Notes under the pieces: generated by a model
The model's database searches: none
What the model saw: the letters and a program-made list of their open reading frames with translations, nothing else
What the model was told of the DNA's origin: nothing
Made by a program: the position numbers and the translations under genes
Source: Candidatus Zixiibacteriota bacterium
GTDB lineage: Bacteria; Zixibacteria; MSB-5A5; GN15; FEB-12
DNA length: 8,454 nucleotides
Reading direction: 5' to 3'
Assembly: GCA_030591625.1 (NCBI GenBank)
Contig: JAUVAR010000103.1
Coordinates: 1 to 8,454, forward strand
In this document: positions 6,194 to 8,454 of the stretch, piece by piece
How positions within the stretch are numbered: the first letter of the stretch is position 1
Layout: every line of letters starts with the position of its first letter

Positions 6194-6221
6194 AATATAG
6201 TTCACTGGTTTATTTAGTCAA
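6194..6221 (-). promoter_or_regulatory. Promoter of the 147-aa exported protein gene
   Basis: On the minus strand TTGACT (6221-6216) and TATATT (6199-6194) each match the sigma-70 consensus at 5 of 6 positions with a 16-nt spacer, the best promoter match in the window. The predicted start point is about 6-7 nt before the ATG at 6181, giving an extremely short leader with no room for a normal Shine-Dalgarno. If translation starts at the third ATG (6169) the leader would be about 18-19 nt. Confidence 0.55.
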
Positions 6222-6243
6222 CGTCAATTTTTAGAGCCTATCC

Positions 6244-6272
6244 TTGACATCGACTTCTCGATAAGATAGCTT
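6244..6272 (+). promoter_or_regulatory. Possible promoter of the M16 peptidase gene
   Basis: A perfect -35 TTGACA lies at 6244-6249. With the standard 17-nt spacer the -10 would be TAGCTT (6267-6272), only 3 of 6 to consensus. The predicted leader would be about 65 nt before the ATG at 6344. The -35 is convincing and the -10 is weak. Confidence 0.35.
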
Positions 6273-6343
6273 AACTCATTGGAGAGAAAAAAGATAACCT
6301 CAAATTCATGTTCTATTTGCACATATCTGACAGGAGTCAAAAA

Positions 6344-8454
6344 ATGAAATTATCTGCCATTTTTCGAGTTATCATATTTGCAGCCCTATTCACCTCTATT
6401 TTGCCAATATCACAGGTTATAGCTGAAAATAAGATTGTCACCTTTAGATTGAACAACGGTATGGAAGTCATCCTCAAGGAAAACCATGGCTCCCCAATGA
6501 TCGCCTCTGTCATATTCGTTAAGTCAGGAAGCAAATATGAGTCCAAATTTGAAAATGGAATGACTCATTTTCTCGAACATTTCCTCTTCGACGGTACAGT
6601 TAATCAGACCAGAGAAGAACTCGACCTTTCAATCAGAAATCTCGGCGGATATCTTAACGCTTTTACTCGCAAAGATCTGACTGCATATTTAGTCCTCCTG
6701 CCCAAACAATACTTCGATTATGGCCTGACTGTGCAATCAGATATGCTTTTTTGCTCATTGATCCCAGAAGAAGAACTCGCCAAAGAACGCAAAGTTGTTA
6801 TCGAAGAAATAAACCAGGGAGCCGACCGAGCCGGTTCAGTAGCAGGTAAATTCTTCACCGAAAAAGCCTACGCCGGAACCGATTACGCCCGTCCGGTACT
6901 CGGCTATGAACCATTCATCGCCAATATCTCAAGAGAAGCAATCGTCGCCTATTGGAAAAAATACTATACACCAGACAATATGGTCACAATGATAATTGGT
7001 GACTTTGATGCGGAAGACATGAAAACCAGAGTAGCCGGAATTTTCGATAAATTCCCAAGCAGTGCAGCTTATAGGAGTTCGGACATTATAACAAGCCACG
7101 AAAGACTGGCTCAGCAGAAACTCTCGAATGGGATTCTTAACGGACAAGTAGTTTACGACACTATCGCCGATGTCAAATCTACTTATATTAATTTCTCGAT
7201 ATCCGCTCCAGTTCATTCCGACTCAGACTATGTCGCCTTCTCAATGCTCGCCGACTATCTCAACCTCGACGAAATCTCCCCTCTTAAGAACGCTCTCAAA
7301 TCAGGTGATGATCCACTGGTTACATCTGTAGGTGTCTCATTAGACACTAAAGATGAATTCTCCCGACTTGAAATTTCAACTATTTCAGATAATGACCGCG
7401 CCGATGAAATTGTCGCCACTATTATTGCCCAACTTAAATCAATCTCTACTCATCAGGCAACCGCCGAAGCTATCGCCGGAATCAAGACCAGCGTAAAAAC
7501 CGACAATATCTACATGTCAGAAAAACTACACTACTACGGTTTCATGATCGCTCCCATGATGATGACCACAGGCTTTGATTTCATCCAAAAATATCCTGAC
7601 ATGCTTGATCAAACAGAATGGACAGCCAGCCAGCAATCTGCCTCCAAATGGCTCGATGACCCCAAATATATTGCTACTGTTGTCAGACCGGCCGGTGAAA
7701 ATACTGAAGCTGCCTGGAAACCTGTCTCAATTACAGCCGAAGAAGTAATTGCACATTTTGATACCGCAACATTCCCTGAATACAATCTCGACTCTGGTCT
7801 TGTACTTGAATTTCCAACTATTGATTCGGTCCGACCCAAGCTTGTTGACAACGCCCTATACCATCGTGAGACTCTCCCGAATGGTCTTCGTGTTGTTGTA
7901 AAATCAAGCCCCGACAGCAAAGTCTTCGCCGTTAATATTCTCGGCTCACATCGCACAGCCTCAGAACCAGAAGGCAAAACCGGAATCACCGATATGGTCA
8001 ACCGTTTGCTCACCAAAGGTACAACCACACGCTCAGCATCGGACATCGCAAGCCAGCTTTCCACTATTGGAGCAAATCTAACAGCGACTGACAATCCCTG
8101 GATACCTTATGATGATCGCTACACGACCCGTCAATATTCCTTTATCAAGTTTGAGACAATCGATGAATTCGCACAAACCGGTTTTGAGCTTCTCGCAGAT
8201 ATGGTCATCTCCCCAATTTTTGACCAAGCTGAGATCGACAAAGTCAATAGTTCAATGGTTGGAACGCTTGGACGAAACGCAGGCTCCCCTTCAAAAGTAG
8301 CTCGTGACCTCTTCTACTCAACCCTATTTGAGAACAAAGCTTATGCCCATCCTATAATGGGAACATCCGAAACTATCAGCACAATCAATTCCGATGACCT
8401 GAAATTACATCAGGCAAAAATATACTCACCCAGGAATATGATCCTGACAATTGC
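6344..8454 (+). CDS. Exported M16 family zinc metallopeptidase (two-repeat, 3' end cut)
   Basis: The ATG at 6344 has AGGAG seven nt upstream; 703 codons are visible and the frame is still open at the window edge. A Sec signal peptide (K2, R8, core 9-20) probably ends at VIA|EN after A27. The first M16 domain (about 28-180) has the inverted zinc site H75-F-L-E78-H79, and ERKVVIEEINQ gives E148 and E155, the second acidic pair with E155 as third zinc ligand. It is therefore expected to be active. Its partner domain begins about residue 195 (ISREAIVAYWKKYY). A second M16 half begins about 509 (ETLPNGLRVVV), but the aligned zinc site reads D550-M-V-N-R554, so this half is non-catalytic, as usual in two-repeat M16 enzymes. 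The fourth domain starts about 682 (INSDDLKLHQ) and is cut; the full protein should be near 880-900 aa. It likely degrades or processes peptides in the periplasm. Confidence 0.93.
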   Translation, partial: MKLSAIFRVIIFAALFTSILPISQVIAENKIVTFRLNNGMEVILKENHGSPMIASVIFVKSGSKYESKFENGMTHFLEHFLFDGTVNQTREELDLSIRNLGGYLNAFTRKDLTAYLVLLPKQYFDYGLTVQSDMLFCSLIPEEELAKERKVVIEEINQGADRAGSVAGKFFTEKAYAGTDYARPVLGYEPFIANISREAIVAYWKKYYTPDNMVTMIIGDFDAEDMKTRVAGIFDKFPSSAAYRSSDIITSHERLAQQKLSNGILNGQVVYDTIADVKSTYINFSISAPVHSDSDYVAFSMLADYLNLDEISPLKNALKSGDDPLVTSVGVSLDTKDEFSRLEISTISDNDRADEIVATIIAQLKSISTHQATAEAIAGIKTSVKTDNIYMSEKLHYYGFMIAPMMMTTGFDFIQKYPDMLDQTEWTASQQSASKWLDDPKYIATVVRPAGENTEAAWKPVSITAEEVIAHFDTATFPEYNLDSGLVLEFPTIDSVRPKLVDNALYHRETLPNGLRVVVKSSPDSKVFAVNILGSHRTASEPEGKTGITDMVNRLLTKGTTTRSASDIASQLSTIGANLTATDNPWIPYDDRYTTRQYSFIKFETIDEFAQTGFELLADMVISPIFDQAEIDKVNSSMVGTLGRNAGSPSKVARDLFYSTLFENKAYAHPIMGTSETISTINSDDLKLHQAKIYSPRNMILTI

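Larger units (their letters stand above)
6182..6343. other. Divergent intergenic spacer
   Basis: This 162-bp non-coding, AT-rich spacer lies between the 147-aa gene (minus) and the M16 peptidase gene (plus). It holds the minus-strand promoter at 6194-6221, a possible plus-strand promoter at 6244-6272 and the M16 ribosome binding site AGGAG at 6332-6336. I see no open frame, tRNA or strong hairpin in it. Confidence 0.7.

Noticed and set aside
7609..8094. 161-codon open frame on the minus strand
   Set aside because: It is antisense to the clearly coding M16 peptidase, and the peptide shows no domain or signal; it is a shadow frame.

Overview
This window looks like ordinary chromosome from a Gram-negative-type bacterium of moderate GC content (mid-40s percent by eye). 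Supporting signs are separate secD and secF genes, several exported proteins with Sec signal peptides, an ECF sigma factor paired with a membrane zinc-finger anti-sigma factor, a DUF4159 protein and a two-repeat M16 peptidase. This mix would fit a lineage of the FCB/Zixibacteria/Gemmatimonadota kind, but the sequence alone does not fix the taxonomy. I see no mobile element, CRISPR array, rRNA or tRNA.

Layout: everything from 1 to 6181 is read from the minus strand, in the order 6181 to 1. (i) 6181-5738 is an unrecognised small exported protein. (ii) 5638-2963 is secD-secF, a tightly spaced pair ending in a Rho-independent terminator at 2908-2940. (iii) 2847-994 is a three-gene unit: ECF sigma factor, zf-HC2 anti-sigma factor (2 bp apart, with its Shine-Dalgarno inside the sigma gene) and an unrecognised secreted beta-rich protein with a very strong ribosome binding site. 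It ends in a second terminator at 931-960. (iv) 894-127 is a secreted DUF4159 protein, followed by the first 22 codons of another gene that runs off the left edge. A 162-bp divergent spacer (6182-6343) separates this block from the plus-strand M16 peptidase gene, which starts at 6344 and runs off the right edge after 703 codons.

How the genes relate: SecD and SecF are the proton-driven accessory subunits of Sec translocation, and at least four other products here (DUF4159 protein, the sigma-operon protein, the 147-aa protein and the M16 peptidase) carry Sec signal peptides. The sigma/anti-sigma pair probably senses an envelope state, and the third gene is a natural candidate for its effector or target. 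That last point is inferred from operon structure only.

No clearly new system stands out. The points most worth a second look are the sigma/anti-sigma/orphan secreted protein cassette bounded by terminators, an acidic low-complexity insert in SecD, an orphan exported protein directly upstream of secDF, palindromes just upstream of secD, and two genes whose best -10 elements sit so close to the start codon that their mRNAs could be leaderless or nearly so.
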